Positions 17,101-26,870 of a stretch of 64,000 nucleotides of DNA are shown one piece after another. The stretch comes from Edaphobacter sp. GTDB taxonomy: Bacteria > Acidobacteriota > Terriglobia > Terriglobales > Acidobacteriaceae. The notes below the pieces were generated by a model. That model did not search any database. It saw only the letters and a program-made list of their open reading frames with translations, and had not been told where the DNA came from. Each line of letters opens with the position of its first letter. Positions within the stretch are counted from its first letter, which is position 1. The position numbers and the translations under genes were made by a program. The DNA is taken from positions 248,001 through 312,000 of the forward strand of contig NZ_JAPWKF010000010.1 in assembly GCF_028283685.1 (NCBI RefSeq), in the 5' to 3' direction.

Positions 17101-17934
17101 TCAGTGGTCGCCAGCCTGCTTCGGCAGCGACGAGGTGACGTTCACGTTCGGCTTCAGCTCCGGCCGACGCAGGATGACATCTTTGGCCACCATGTGACCG
17201 AAGACCTCCTTGCCCTCCTGGTCGAGATGCGTACGGTCGGGCTTCGCCGCGCTCTTGTTCTCGGCCTTCGCATCGGGATGCCCCACCATGTCGAAGCGGT
17301 CAGCCTTCTCCTGCGTCATCGTGATCAGATAGGCACGCGAGAGGTGGTAGAGGTCGACGAGCGCGACATGCTCCTCCGTCGCAACCTTCGTCGTCGCTGC
17401 GGCATAGTCACCGAGGCCATCGTTCGGATCGGGCTGGCCGTCAACGTAGTTTCTGCGCGACAGCGAGGTAACGAGGATCGGAATGCCGCCCTGCGCACGC
17501 ACATCGCGCACCATGCGGCGCAGGTTGTCCTGGAAGGTGGTGTTCACGTCGGCGTGCACCGTGGGTTTGGGTTTCTGGTCGTTGTGGCCGAACTGGATGA
17601 AGTAGTACTGGCCTTTTTCGTCGAGCGCCTTCTGCCATGCTCCCTCGTCGATAAAGCTCTTGGTGCTGCGGCCGTTCAGCGCAAGATCGACACAGGTGAC
17701 GTTGGACGTCAGCGTGGCGCAGAAGCCGGGCCCCCATCCACCCTCGGTCGCCACCGTCGAATCGCCCGTCAGCACGATCTTGAACGGCTCACGGTGGAGG
17801 ACACGCATCACCAACTCATTCTCCGGATGCAACGTGCTGCCGGTAGAAGAAGGAGGAGGAGGAGCGTTCTGGGCCAGCAGCAGAGAACACGGAAGGACAG
17901 CAGGCAGAAGACCTCGCAGCAACAGCTTCATCAT
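17101..17934 (-). CDS. Exported SGNH-family esterase, rhamnogalacturonan-acetylesterase-like
   Basis: 277 residues from ATG 17934 (AGAGG 7 bases upstream), with signal peptide MMKLLLRGLLPAVLPC and cut near LLLAQ. SGNH blocks: VLTGDSTVATEGGWGPGF (nucleophile Ser, block I), LNGRSTKSF (block II Gly), FIQFGHNDQK (block III Asn) and DRTHLDQEGKEVFG (block V Asp/His). It probably removes acetyl groups from pectin side chains in the periplasm or outside. Fits the plant-polymer lifestyle suggested by the GH5 and acetyl-esterase genes elsewhere in the window. Confidence 0.88.
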   Translation of the reverse strand: MMKLLLRGLLPAVLPCSLLLAQNAPPPPSSTGSTLHPENELVMRVLHREPFKIVLTGDSTVATEGGWGPGFCATLTSNVTCVDLALNGRSTKSFIDEGAWQKALDEKGQYYFIQFGHNDQKPKPTVHADVNTTFQDNLRRMVRDVRAQGGIPILVTSLSRRNYVDGQPDPNDGLGDYAAATTKVATEEHVALVDLYHLSRAYLITMTQEKADRFDMVGHPDAKAENKSAAKPDRTHLDQEGKEVFGHMVAKDVILRRPELKPNVNVTSSLPKQAGDH

Positions 17935-18029
17935 CAAGACGCCTCTTCGCAAAATTACGATACAGAAACAATGGATGTGCGTGAGAGTCCCGCAACAACA
18001 AGGCTTCTCTCGCAACAGCCTAGCAAAGA

Positions 18030-18704
18030 TCACGCGATGCGGGCGTTGCGCTCCTGCTGCCTGGGCCTGCGGCGCGCAGATGTGCCGCGCGGGCGATAGA
18101 GCTGCTGCAGCCCGCCGGAGGCCATCTGGAAGATAGCTTCGACGATCGCCTGCTCATCGAGCGTCTGCAGTTGCGGCGAGAGGGCCTCGATCAGTCGTGC
18201 ACGATTTCTCCAGCGCAGGCACATGTTCTGCACGTTGTGTGTGGCCAGCTCCAGCTGAAGCTCATCCAGCGCTCCGTGGGTCATGTCGTTCACGATCTCG
18301 CGCAGCAGTTCATGGATGGGACGAACCATGTTGGAGATCTCCGTACGAAACGGAGGCAGCACCTCGTTAGCCAGCGCGCGGATCGTGATGGCGCGCTGCC
18401 ACGGCCAGTCATCGACACCGTGCGGAAGCAGCATGGCCTCGATGTAGCACCGCAGCCGATGGTCCGCCGGGCCCGTGCCGCAGCGGACACGCAGATTCTC
18501 AAAGCGCCGCTGGAAGACCCAGCGCAGCACCTCGCGATACAGATTTGATTTGTCGCCGTAGTAGTAATTCACAGCCGCCAGGTTGACGTGGGCACGATCG
18601 GTAATCTGCCGAATCGTTGCAGCCTCATACCCGGATGTTGCAAACACCTCGCCTGCGGCCACCAGCAGCTTTTGAGCTGTCTCGTTGTGGTCTTTGTGTA
18701 TCAC
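18030..18704 (-). CDS. TetR-family repressor of the RND efflux operon
   Basis: 224 residues. GTG 18704 is chosen because a strong GGAGG lies about 9 bases upstream. The N-terminal helix-turn-helix reads FATSGYEAATIRQITDRAH then NLAAVNYYYGDKSNLY, typical TetR; the ligand domain resembles the CecR/YbiH type. It is the last gene after OMF on the same strand, 144 bp downstream, and likely controls the operon through the 18-bp palindrome at 28172..28189. The inducing ligand is unknown. Confidence 0.88.
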   Translation of the reverse strand: MIHKDHNETAQKLLVAAGEVFATSGYEAATIRQITDRAHVNLAAVNYYYGDKSNLYREVLRWVFQRRFENLRVRCGTGPADHRLRCYIEAMLLPHGVDDWPWQRAITIRALANEVLPPFRTEISNMVRPIHELLREIVNDMTHGALDELQLELATHNVQNMCLRWRNRARLIEALSPQLQTLDEQAIVEAIFQMASGGLQQLYRPRGTSARRRPRQQERNARIA

Positions 18705-18848
18705 AGGGCTTACCCTCCTCGGAAAAATGCGGAACGTACCGGAGACAAGCGCACGCCCCAGAGCCATGGAACAATTCCTGATGGACCTTCAGGGTCCGCT
18801 CAAATTACCAGATCCCGCAATTGACGACACCGAAGCCCGGTCGTTCGC

Positions 18849-20405
18849 CTACTGCACCTTCTTCACGTTCGTCAGCTTTGCAGAAACCTGTTTCTCCGTC
18901 GGCAGCTGCGTTGCATCCCAGCCTCCGCCCAGCGCTTCGATCAGCTGCACGGCGGCCGTCATCTGCTGCACATGCAGCGTGGCCAGCTCCTGCTGGTCGC
19001 TCAGCAGCGTTGTCTGCGCTGTCACCACATTCACGTACGGATCGATGCCGGTCTGATAACGCGAGATCTGCAGCGTGACGTACTCCTGCGCCGACGTCTG
19101 CGCCTGCTCCTGCTGCCGAATCTGATCGGCCAGATATTTCACCGACGCGAGATAATCCTCCACCTGCTGGAAGGCCGTCAGCACGATCTGCCGATAGCTC
19201 GCAACATCGGCGTTATACGTGTAGATGTACTGGCGAACCGTGGCGCGGCGGAGGCCTGCATCGAAGACCGTCTCCGATGCCGTCGGTCCGATCGACCAGT
19301 AGCGGCTCGAGATATCGAAGAGGTGCTTGAAGTCCGAACTCTCCAGGCCGCCCGTCATCGAAAGATCCAGCGTCGGATAGTAGGCGGCCGTTGCGACGCC
19401 GATCTGCGCATTGGCCGCAGCCATCGTACGTTCCGCCGCTGCGATGTCGGGACGGCGCTCCAGCAGCTGCGAAGGCACGCCAACGGGAATCGCCGGAGCC
19501 GACACCAGCAAAGGTTTGGACGGCAGCGAGAAGGCCGAGGCCGAGACGCCAATCAACATGGCAATCGCATGCTCATACTGAGCACGCGCCACCTTCAGAT
19601 TGGTGGCCGTCGCCTTAGCTCCCTGCAGCGTGTTCTCTGCCTCCACCACCGAGATGCGGTCGCCGATGCCGAGATCGTACTGCGCCTTGTTGTAGTCCAG
19701 CGACTTCTGATACGCCTCGATGTTCTGCTCGTAGATCTGCTCCAGCGCATCCTGTCCGCGCAGCTCGAAGTAGTAGGTGGCGAGGCTCGCCTGCTCGATC
19801 AGCTTCTCGTTTTCGAGGTCGGCGGCGCTCAACTGCGCGTTGTACTGATCGGCGCGGATGGTGTTGCGGATCTTGCCCCACAGATCAGGCGCCCAGGTGA
19901 CCTCCACCGGAAGCTGCGCCACGCTGCTCTGCCGTCCCACCGAGGTGACGGTTCCACTGCCCCCCGAGATCGCCGAAGCCGTGCTGGTCGTATTGCTGAG
20001 GTTGTTGGACTGGCGCGAACGGGTCCACGCCGGACCGACCGCCACCGTCGGATAAAGCTGGGCGCGCGCCTGCGCAATCAGCGTACGCGCCGACATGAAG
20101 TTCTCGAACGAGACGCGGATGTTCTGGTTGTCGATGTTCAGCTTGTCTTCAAGATCGTTCAGCTCAGGATTGTTGAAGATCTCCCACCACTTGCCGCGCA
20201 GCATCGCATCGCTGGGAGCCGCAGCCTTCCAGTTGCCGCCGTTCGGGTCGGTCTGCTCCGCGGCGGGGACTTCTTTATATGCAGGCGGGGGCGGCGTGGC
20301 CGTAGCGACGGGGCGCGTGTACCGGGGACCGACACGGCAACCTGCCATCGTGGCGGCTGCTGCGAGGACGATCAACGAGAGTGTTTGACGACGGGTCGAA
20401 GTCAT
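18849..20405 (-). CDS. Outer-membrane efflux lipoprotein (NodT/OprM-like)
   Basis: 518 residues from ATG 20405, 13 bp after the RND gene. Lipoprotein signal with lipobox MAGC (LSLIVLAAAATMAGCRVGP). The two OEP repeats are clear, including PSQLLERRPDIAAAERTM, the usual family hallmark, and coiled helices with QYDLGIGDRISVVEAE. It forms the trimeric outer-membrane duct for the upstream RND pumps. An earlier in-frame start would run into the RND gene and hide the signal peptide. Confidence 0.93.
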   Translation of the reverse strand: MTSTRRQTLSLIVLAAAATMAGCRVGPRYTRPVATATPPPPAYKEVPAAEQTDPNGGNWKAAAPSDAMLRGKWWEIFNNPELNDLEDKLNIDNQNIRVSFENFMSARTLIAQARAQLYPTVAVGPAWTRSRQSNNLSNTTSTASAISGGSGTVTSVGRQSSVAQLPVEVTWAPDLWGKIRNTIRADQYNAQLSAADLENEKLIEQASLATYYFELRGQDALEQIYEQNIEAYQKSLDYNKAQYDLGIGDRISVVEAENTLQGAKATATNLKVARAQYEHAIAMLIGVSASAFSLPSKPLLVSAPAIPVGVPSQLLERRPDIAAAERTMAAANAQIGVATAAYYPTLDLSMTGGLESSDFKHLFDISSRYWSIGPTASETVFDAGLRRATVRQYIYTYNADVASYRQIVLTAFQQVEDYLASVKYLADQIRQQEQAQTSAQEYVTLQISRYQTGIDPYVNVVTAQTTLLSDQQELATLHVQQMTAAVQLIEALGGGWDATQLPTEKQVSAKLTNVKKVQ

Positions 20406-20418
20406 GGTCGAGAGTGCC

Positions 20419-23400
20419 TCAGGAGTGCGAGCTTCCAGCCATCGGCTGGTTCGCATTCGGGATATAGTCATCGTGCTGCTTGCCCTGGATGCGCAGGCGC
20501 ATCCGGTCCAGCGTGAGATAAACAACCGGCGTGGTGTAGAGCGTCAGCATCTGGCTGACGATCAGGCCGCCGACAATCGTGATGCCGAGAGGACGGCGCA
20601 GCTCCGAGCCCATGCCGGTGCCGAAGGCCAGCGGCAGTGCGCCGAACAACGCCGCCGCCGTCGTCATCATGATGGGACGGAAGCGCAGCAGGCAGGCCTT
20701 GAAGATCGCATCGCGCGTCGAGAGTTGCTCCTCGCGTTCGCACTGCAGCGCAAAGTCGATCATCATGATCGCGTTCTTCTTCACAATACCGATCAGCAAA
20801 ATAATGCCGATGATCGAGATGACGTTCAGGTCTTCCTTGAAGAGCAGCAGCGCCAGCATCGCACCCACGCTGGCCGAAGGCAGCGTCGAGAGAATCGTCA
20901 ACGGATGCACCAGGCTCTCGTACAGAATGCCGAGCACGATGTAGACAGCCAGCACCGCCGTCAGAATCAGGTACGGCTCGCTGCCCAGCGAGGCCTGGAA
21001 GGCCTGCAGTGTTCCGGCGAAGGCGCCATGCACGGTCGTCGGCGCGCCGAGCTTGTCCTTCAGGTCGAGAATCTCCTGCGTCGCCTCGCTCAGCGAGACG
21101 CCCGGCGCCAGGTTGAACGAGACCGTCACCGAGGGGAAGAGGCCCGTGTGGTTCACGGCCAGCGGTGTTGTTCCGGGATGGTTCGTCACCAGTGCTGCCA
21201 GCGGCACGTTACCCGCCGCCGTTACACTGCTGCTGCCCGTCGGATGCAGGTAGATGTGATCCAGACCCTCTGGCGACTGCGAGAACTTCGGATCGACCTC
21301 GAGTACGACGTAGTACTGGTTCAGCTGCGAGTAGATCACCGATGCCAGGCTCTCGCCGAAGGCATCGTACAGCGCCGTATCCATCCCCTGCACCGTCTGC
21401 CCCAGCTTGGACGCCGTCACGCGGTCATAGGTCAGCTTCTCGTCCAGTCCGCCGTTCTGCTGGTCGCTGTTCACATCCTGAAGCCCGTTCAGATGCTTCA
21501 TGCCCTCGTACAGCCTGGGGCCCCAGGTCTGCAGATCCGCCGTGCTATCCGCCTCAATCGTGTACTGGTAGAGCGCGTTGCTACTGCGCCCGCCGATGCG
21601 CAGATCCTGCGCTGCCTGCAGAAACGCCGACGCCACCGGGAGCTTGTTCAGCTTGGGCCGGATGCGGTTGATCACCGCAGCCGCGTCGATCTTGCGTACA
21701 TCGAGATCCTTCAACGTTACGAACATTCTGCCCGTGTTGGTCGCGCCCTGACCGCCGGTAAAGCCGATCACGCTCTCTACCGCCGGGTCGTCCTTGATCA
21801 CCTTCTGCACGCGCTTGATCGAGTTATCCATCGCCGGGAACGACGAATCCTGCGGCCCCTGCAGGCTCCCGGCCAGCGCACCCGTGTCCTGTTGCGGGAA
21901 GAAGCCCTTCGGGATCATGGCGATCACATAAATATTCAGTCCGATGGTGATGCCCAGAACTGCGAGCGTCAATCCGGGATTCTCCAGTGTCCAGGCCAGC
22001 GTACGGCGATACGCATTGTTCAGCCAGTCGAAGAAACGCTCCGTCATCATGTACAGGCGGCCGTGCTTCTCGTTCGGCGTGTGCTTCAGCAGGTACGCGC
22101 ACATCATCGGCGTCGTCGTCAGCGAGATCAGCATCGACACGAAGATCGCCGCCGACAGGGTCACCGCGAACTCGCGGAAGAGGCGGCCCACGATACCGCT
22201 CATCATCAGCAGGGGAATAAAGACCGCCACCAGCGAGATGCTGATCGAGAGCACCGTGAAGCCGATCTCGCTCGCGCCCAGCATGCTGGCCTCGTACGGA
22301 GCCATACCGTCTTCAATGTGACGCGCGATGTTCTCCATCACCACGATGGCATCGTCCACCACGAATCCGGTCGAGATGGTCAGCGCCATCAGCGACAGGT
22401 TGTCCAGGCTGAAGCCGAACATGTACATCACCGCGAAGGTGCCAATCAGCGAGATCGGCACCGCAATCGCCGGGATGAACGTGGCCCTTCCGTTGCGCAG
22501 GAAGACGAAGACGACGATGATGACCAGCACGATCGAGATGGCCAGCGTGCTCTCAACATCCTTTACCGATGCGCGGATCGTCGTCGTACGATCGCGAACG
22601 ATATTCACATCGATGCCGTTGGGGATCGACGCCTTGATGGAGGGCATCGCCGCCGTGATGCGATCCACTGTATCGATAATGTTGGCGCCTGGCTGGCGGA
22701 AGATGATCAGCATCACAGCACGCTTGCCGTTCAGATAGCCCGCCGTGCGGATGCTCTGTGTCGAATCGACGACGTTCGCAACCTGGTCGAGCCGAACCGC
22801 CGAACCCTTGCTGTAACCCACGACGATCGGCCTGTACTGCTCGGCCTTCGAGATCTGTCCGTTGACAACAATATCCGCGCGCTTGTCGCCATCGGTGATC
22901 TGTCCGCGCGCAAGGTTCGAGTTCTGCTGCCCCAGCACCGTCTGCAGGCTCGACATCGTCAGGCCAAAGCTCGCCAGCTTGTCCGGATCGACTTCGACTC
23001 GCACGGACGGCAAAGCTCCGCCACCCGGACTCACCTGGCCCACGCCCTGGATCTGCGAGATCTTCTGCTCGATGATCGTTGACGCCACATCGAACAGCTT
23101 TGCTGCGTCGTACTTATCCGACGTCAGGCCCATGATAAGAATCGGGGCATCGGCCGGGTTCACCTTGCGATACGTCGGGTTCGACGGAAGATTCGTCGGC
23201 AGGTAGGTGCGAGCCGCGTTGATCGCCGCTTCCACGTCGCGCGCCGCGCCGTCGATATCGCGGCTCAGGTCGAACTGGATCGTAATCGACGTCGAACCAA
23301 GGCTGCTGGTCGAAGTCATCTCGGTTACACCAGCGATGTGGCCCAGCTGCCGCTCCAGCGGTGTCGCAACCGAAGACGCCATGATGTCGGCGCTGGCGCC

Positions 23401-23556
23401 GGGCAGCGTCGCCGCAATCGAGATGGTGGGAAAATCTACCTGCGGCAATGGAGAGACAGGCAGCACGTTGAAGGCGATGGAGCCTGCAATCGCAATTGCG
23501 ATCGTGATGAGTGTCGTCGCGACCCGCCGCCGGATAAATGGAGCAGAGATGTTCAT
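20419..23556 (-). CDS. mdtC: RND efflux transporter subunit (MdtC-like)
   Basis: 1045 residues with the 12-helix RND layout: N-terminal helix, large periplasmic loop, helices 2-6 with proton-relay pair STGFVVDDAIVVMENI, second loop, helices 8-12. The N-terminal FIRRRVATTLI and VLPVSPLPQVDFPTISI match MdtB/MdtC-type pumps. Its ATG overlaps the upstream RND stop by 4 bp (23553-23556), so the two subunits are translationally coupled, as expected for a mixed MdtB2C-type trimer. It should export hydrophobic or bile-salt-like compounds using the proton gradient. Confidence 0.93.
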   Translation of the reverse strand: MNISAPFIRRRVATTLITIAIAIAGSIAFNVLPVSPLPQVDFPTISIAATLPGASADIMASSVATPLERQLGHIAGVTEMTSTSSLGSTSITIQFDLSRDIDGAARDVEAAINAARTYLPTNLPSNPTYRKVNPADAPILIMGLTSDKYDAAKLFDVASTIIEQKISQIQGVGQVSPGGGALPSVRVEVDPDKLASFGLTMSSLQTVLGQQNSNLARGQITDGDKRADIVVNGQISKAEQYRPIVVGYSKGSAVRLDQVANVVDSTQSIRTAGYLNGKRAVMLIIFRQPGANIIDTVDRITAAMPSIKASIPNGIDVNIVRDRTTTIRASVKDVESTLAISIVLVIIVVFVFLRNGRATFIPAIAVPISLIGTFAVMYMFGFSLDNLSLMALTISTGFVVDDAIVVMENIARHIEDGMAPYEASMLGASEIGFTVLSISISLVAVFIPLLMMSGIVGRLFREFAVTLSAAIFVSMLISLTTTPMMCAYLLKHTPNEKHGRLYMMTERFFDWLNNAYRRTLAWTLENPGLTLAVLGITIGLNIYVIAMIPKGFFPQQDTGALAGSLQGPQDSSFPAMDNSIKRVQKVIKDDPAVESVIGFTGGQGATNTGRMFVTLKDLDVRKIDAAAVINRIRPKLNKLPVASAFLQAAQDLRIGGRSSNALYQYTIEADSTADLQTWGPRLYEGMKHLNGLQDVNSDQQNGGLDEKLTYDRVTASKLGQTVQGMDTALYDAFGESLASVIYSQLNQYYVVLEVDPKFSQSPEGLDHIYLHPTGSSSVTAAGNVPLAALVTNHPGTTPLAVNHTGLFPSVTVSFNLAPGVSLSEATQEILDLKDKLGAPTTVHGAFAGTLQAFQASLGSEPYLILTAVLAVYIVLGILYESLVHPLTILSTLPSASVGAMLALLLFKEDLNVISIIGIILLIGIVKKNAIMMIDFALQCEREEQLSTRDAIFKACLLRFRPIMMTTAAALFGALPLAFGTGMGSELRRPLGITIVGGLIVSQMLTLYTTPVVYLTLDRMRLRIQGKQHDDYIPNANQPMAGSSHS

Positions 23557-26500
23557 ACAGTCGCCGGAGAGTTTGGCTCCGCTCCTGAGTCTGGATCGTG
23601 TCCCGAAGGCTCGTTCACCTTCTCCCTCGAGAAGCGCTTCGCAAGGTTGTCGAAGAAGATGTAGATGACCGGCGTGGTGTAGAGCGTCAGCACCTGGCTG
23701 ACCAGCAGGCCGCCCACCATGGAGATACCCAGCGGACGACGCAGCTCCGAACCGATACCGGTGCCGAAGGCCAACGGAATACCGCCCAGCAGCGCGGCCA
23801 TCGTCGTCATCATGATGGGACGGAAGCGCAGCTGGCAGGCCTCGAAGATGGCGTCGGTGGAGTTCTTACCGTGCTCACGCTCGGCCTCCAGCGCGAAGTC
23901 CACCATCATGATGCCGTTCTTCTTCACGATGCCGATCAGCAGCACGATGCCGATGATCGCCACCACCGAAAGATCCTGCTTGAAGATGAGCAGCGAGAGG
24001 AACGCTCCCACTCCTGCCGAGGGCAGCGTCGAGAGAATCGTGATCGGGTGAATGAAGCTCTCATACAGCACGCCGAGCACGATGTACACCGTGACCAGTG
24101 CAGCAAGAATCAGCAGCGGCTCGTTCGACAGCGAGTTGCGGAATGAGGCCGCGGTGCCCTGGAAGTCGGCCTGGATGCTGGCCGGCATCTTCATGTCCTT
24201 CTGCACCTTGTCGACTGCGTCGATGGCATCGCCCAGCGAGGCGCCGGGGGCAAGGTTGAAGGAGACCGTGATCGCCGGAAACTGTCCCTGGTGCGTGATG
24301 GTCAGCGGCTCGTTGGTCCGCGTCATCTGCGTGAACGCGCTGAGCGGAACACGCGAGCTGATTGCAGAGCTGGTGGCCGTGGCGCTTGTCGTCGTGCTGC
24401 GGGTCAGCGCATTGGCCGGTGCCGTCATCACGTTCGATGTCACAGCGTAGGACGCCGAGCTGGCCAGGGTGTTGGAGCCCGCCGAGGTCGATCCCGAAGA
24501 GCTCGAACTTGCCGACGAACTGGTGCTCGTGCTCGACGTCGCATTCGACTGGATGTACAGGTGATCGAGCATCTGCGGATCGATCTGGAACTGCGGCTGC
24601 GCCTCCAGGATCACGTGATACTGGTTCAGCTGCGTGTACATCGTGTTGATCTGGCGCTGGCCGAAGGCGTCGTACAGCGTGTTGTCCAGATTGGTCGGCG
24701 CAATGCCGAGACGCGAGGCCGTCACGCGATCGATGTTCAGCGCAATCGCCGCACCGCCGTTCTGCTGGTCGGTAGCGATATCTTCGAGCTGCGGCAGCTC
24801 CTTCAGGCGCTCAATAAACTCGCCGGCCCACTTGTTCAGCTCGGCCTGGTCGGAGTCCTCAAGCGTGTACTGATACTGCGTGCGGCTCACACGGTCATCG
24901 ACCGTGATGTTCTGCACCGGCTGCATGAACAGCTGAATCCCATCGACCTTCGCCAGCGACTTCTGCATACGACGGATCACGTCCGACGCATTCAGATCGC
25001 GATCCTCCAGCGGCTTCAGGTTGATCGACATGCGACCGCTGTTGATGGTGGTGTTGGTGCCGTCCGCGCCGATGAACGACGAGACGCTCTCGACTGCCGG
25101 GTCCTGCAGCACGACCTTCGTAACCGCCTGCTGGCGCTGCGCCATCTCCTTCACGCCGATATCCGGCGGCGCCTGCGTGATGCCCTGGATGACGCCCGTA
25201 TCCTGCGTTGGGAAGAAGCCCTTGGGGATGATGATGTAGAGATAGATCGTCAGCACCAGCGTCGCCAGGGCCACCAGCAGCGTCAGCGTCTGGTGACGCA
25301 GCACCACGCGCAGCGTGCGGCTGTAGAAGTCGATCATCGCCTCAAAGACGCGCTCGGAAGCCTTGTAGAAGCGGCCTTCGGTCGCCTTGGGGTTGTGCTT
25401 CAGGATGCGCGACGCCATCATCGGCGTCAGCGTCAGCGAGACCACGGCAGAGACAAGAATCGTCACCGCCAGCGTGACTGCAAACTCACGGAAGAGACGG
25501 CCAACGACGTCGCCCATGAACAGCAGCGGAATCAGCACAGCGATCAGCGAGACGGTCAACGACAGAATGGTGAAGCCGATCTGCTCCGCGCCCTTGAGCG
25601 CCGCCTGCATCGGTGGATCACCCTCTTCGAGATAGCGCGAGATGTTCTCGACCATCACGATGGCATCATCGACGACGAAGCCGGTCGAGATCGTCAGCGC
25701 CATCAGCGAGAGGTTGTCGAGCGAGTAGCCCAGCAGGTACATCGCGGCGAAGGTGCCCACCAGCGACAACGGCACCGCTACCGACGGAATGATGGTTGCG
25801 TAGAGATTACGCAGGAAGAGGAAGATGACCAGGATGACGAGTCCGATGGTCAGCACCAGCTCGAACTTCACGTCACTGACCGAGGCCTGAATCGGCGTCG
25901 TCAGGTCGGTCAGCGTCCTGACCTCGATGCCCTGCGGAAGATTCGTCTCCAGCTGCGGCAGCAGGGCCTTGATGCTCTTCACCACGTTGATGGTGTTACC
26001 GCCGGGCTGACGATGCACATTCAGCACGATGGCGGGCGTCTCGTTCATCCACGCCTGCTGCGTGTTGTCTTCCACGCCGTCGTTGATCGTCGCCACGTCG
26101 GTCAGCATCACCGGCGCACCGTTGCGATAGGCGACGACAACCTTCTTATAGTCCTGGCTGGTCTGCAGCTGGTCGTTGGCGTCGATCTGGTAGTCCTGCC
26201 GTCCGCCGTCGAAGTTACCCTTCGCCGCGTTCACACTGGACTGCGACACCGCCGCACGCAGGTCTTCGAGATTCAGCCCCTTCGCCGCCAGCGCCGTCGG
26301 GTTCACCTGGATGCGCACCGCAGGCTTCTGTCCACCCGAGATGGCCACAAGACCTACGCCGGAAAGCTGCGAGATCTTCGGCGCCAGTCGCGTGTCCACC
26401 AGGTCTTCCACCTTGGAGAGCGGCATCGTCTTCGACGTCACGGCCAGCGTCAGCACCGCGGCATCGGCCGGGTTCGTCTTGCTGTAGATCGGGGGAGCAG

Positions 26501-26870
26501 GCAGGTTCGCCGGAAGATACGTCTGCGCCGCGTTGATTGCAGACTGCACCTCTTCTTCCGCGATGTCGATATTCAGGCTGAGGTTGAACCGCAGCACGAT
26601 GATCGAGTTGCCGCCGGAGCTGCTCGACGTCATCTGGCTCAGGCCCTGCAGCTCGCCGAACTGGCGCTCCAGCGGGGCGGTCACCGTCGTCGCCACCACG
26701 TCCGGGCTGGCGCCGGGATAGAACGTCAGCACCTGGATGGTCGGGTAGTCGACCTCGGGCAGCGCGGAGACCGGCAGCTGGGTGTAGCCGACGATACCCA
26801 CCAGCAGAATCGCAGCCATCAGCAGACAGGTCGCGATGGGACGAAGAATAAATGGGCGGGAAGGACTCAC
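23553..26870 (-). CDS. mdtB: RND efflux transporter subunit (MdtB-like) with Ser/Thr-rich insertion
   Basis: 1105 residues, full RND topology, proton-relay Asp401/Asp402 in STGFVVDDAIVMVENI. It is about 60 residues longer than its partner, mainly because of a Ser/Thr/Ala-rich stretch at residues about 775-840 (24351-24548) in the second periplasmic loop, where the partner has only a few residues. ATG overlaps the MFP stop by 4 bp (26867-26870). Together with the partner it probably forms a heteromeric pump. Confidence 0.93.
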   Translation of the reverse strand: MSPSRPFILRPIATCLLMAAILLVGIVGYTQLPVSALPEVDYPTIQVLTFYPGASPDVVATTVTAPLERQFGELQGLSQMTSSSSGGNSIIVLRFNLSLNIDIAEEEVQSAINAAQTYLPANLPAPPIYSKTNPADAAVLTLAVTSKTMPLSKVEDLVDTRLAPKISQLSGVGLVAISGGQKPAVRIQVNPTALAAKGLNLEDLRAAVSQSSVNAAKGNFDGGRQDYQIDANDQLQTSQDYKKVVVAYRNGAPVMLTDVATINDGVEDNTQQAWMNETPAIVLNVHRQPGGNTINVVKSIKALLPQLETNLPQGIEVRTLTDLTTPIQASVSDVKFELVLTIGLVILVIFLFLRNLYATIIPSVAVPLSLVGTFAAMYLLGYSLDNLSLMALTISTGFVVDDAIVMVENISRYLEEGDPPMQAALKGAEQIGFTILSLTVSLIAVLIPLLFMGDVVGRLFREFAVTLAVTILVSAVVSLTLTPMMASRILKHNPKATEGRFYKASERVFEAMIDFYSRTLRVVLRHQTLTLLVALATLVLTIYLYIIIPKGFFPTQDTGVIQGITQAPPDIGVKEMAQRQQAVTKVVLQDPAVESVSSFIGADGTNTTINSGRMSINLKPLEDRDLNASDVIRRMQKSLAKVDGIQLFMQPVQNITVDDRVSRTQYQYTLEDSDQAELNKWAGEFIERLKELPQLEDIATDQQNGGAAIALNIDRVTASRLGIAPTNLDNTLYDAFGQRQINTMYTQLNQYHVILEAQPQFQIDPQMLDHLYIQSNATSSTSTSSSASSSSSGSTSAGSNTLASSASYAVTSNVMTAPANALTRSTTTSATATSSAISSRVPLSAFTQMTRTNEPLTITHQGQFPAITVSFNLAPGASLGDAIDAVDKVQKDMKMPASIQADFQGTAASFRNSLSNEPLLILAALVTVYIVLGVLYESFIHPITILSTLPSAGVGAFLSLLIFKQDLSVVAIIGIVLLIGIVKKNGIMMVDFALEAEREHGKNSTDAIFEACQLRFRPIMMTTMAALLGGIPLAFGTGIGSELRRPLGISMVGGLLVSQVLTLYTTPVIYIFFDNLAKRFSREKVNEPSGHDPDSGAEPNSPATV

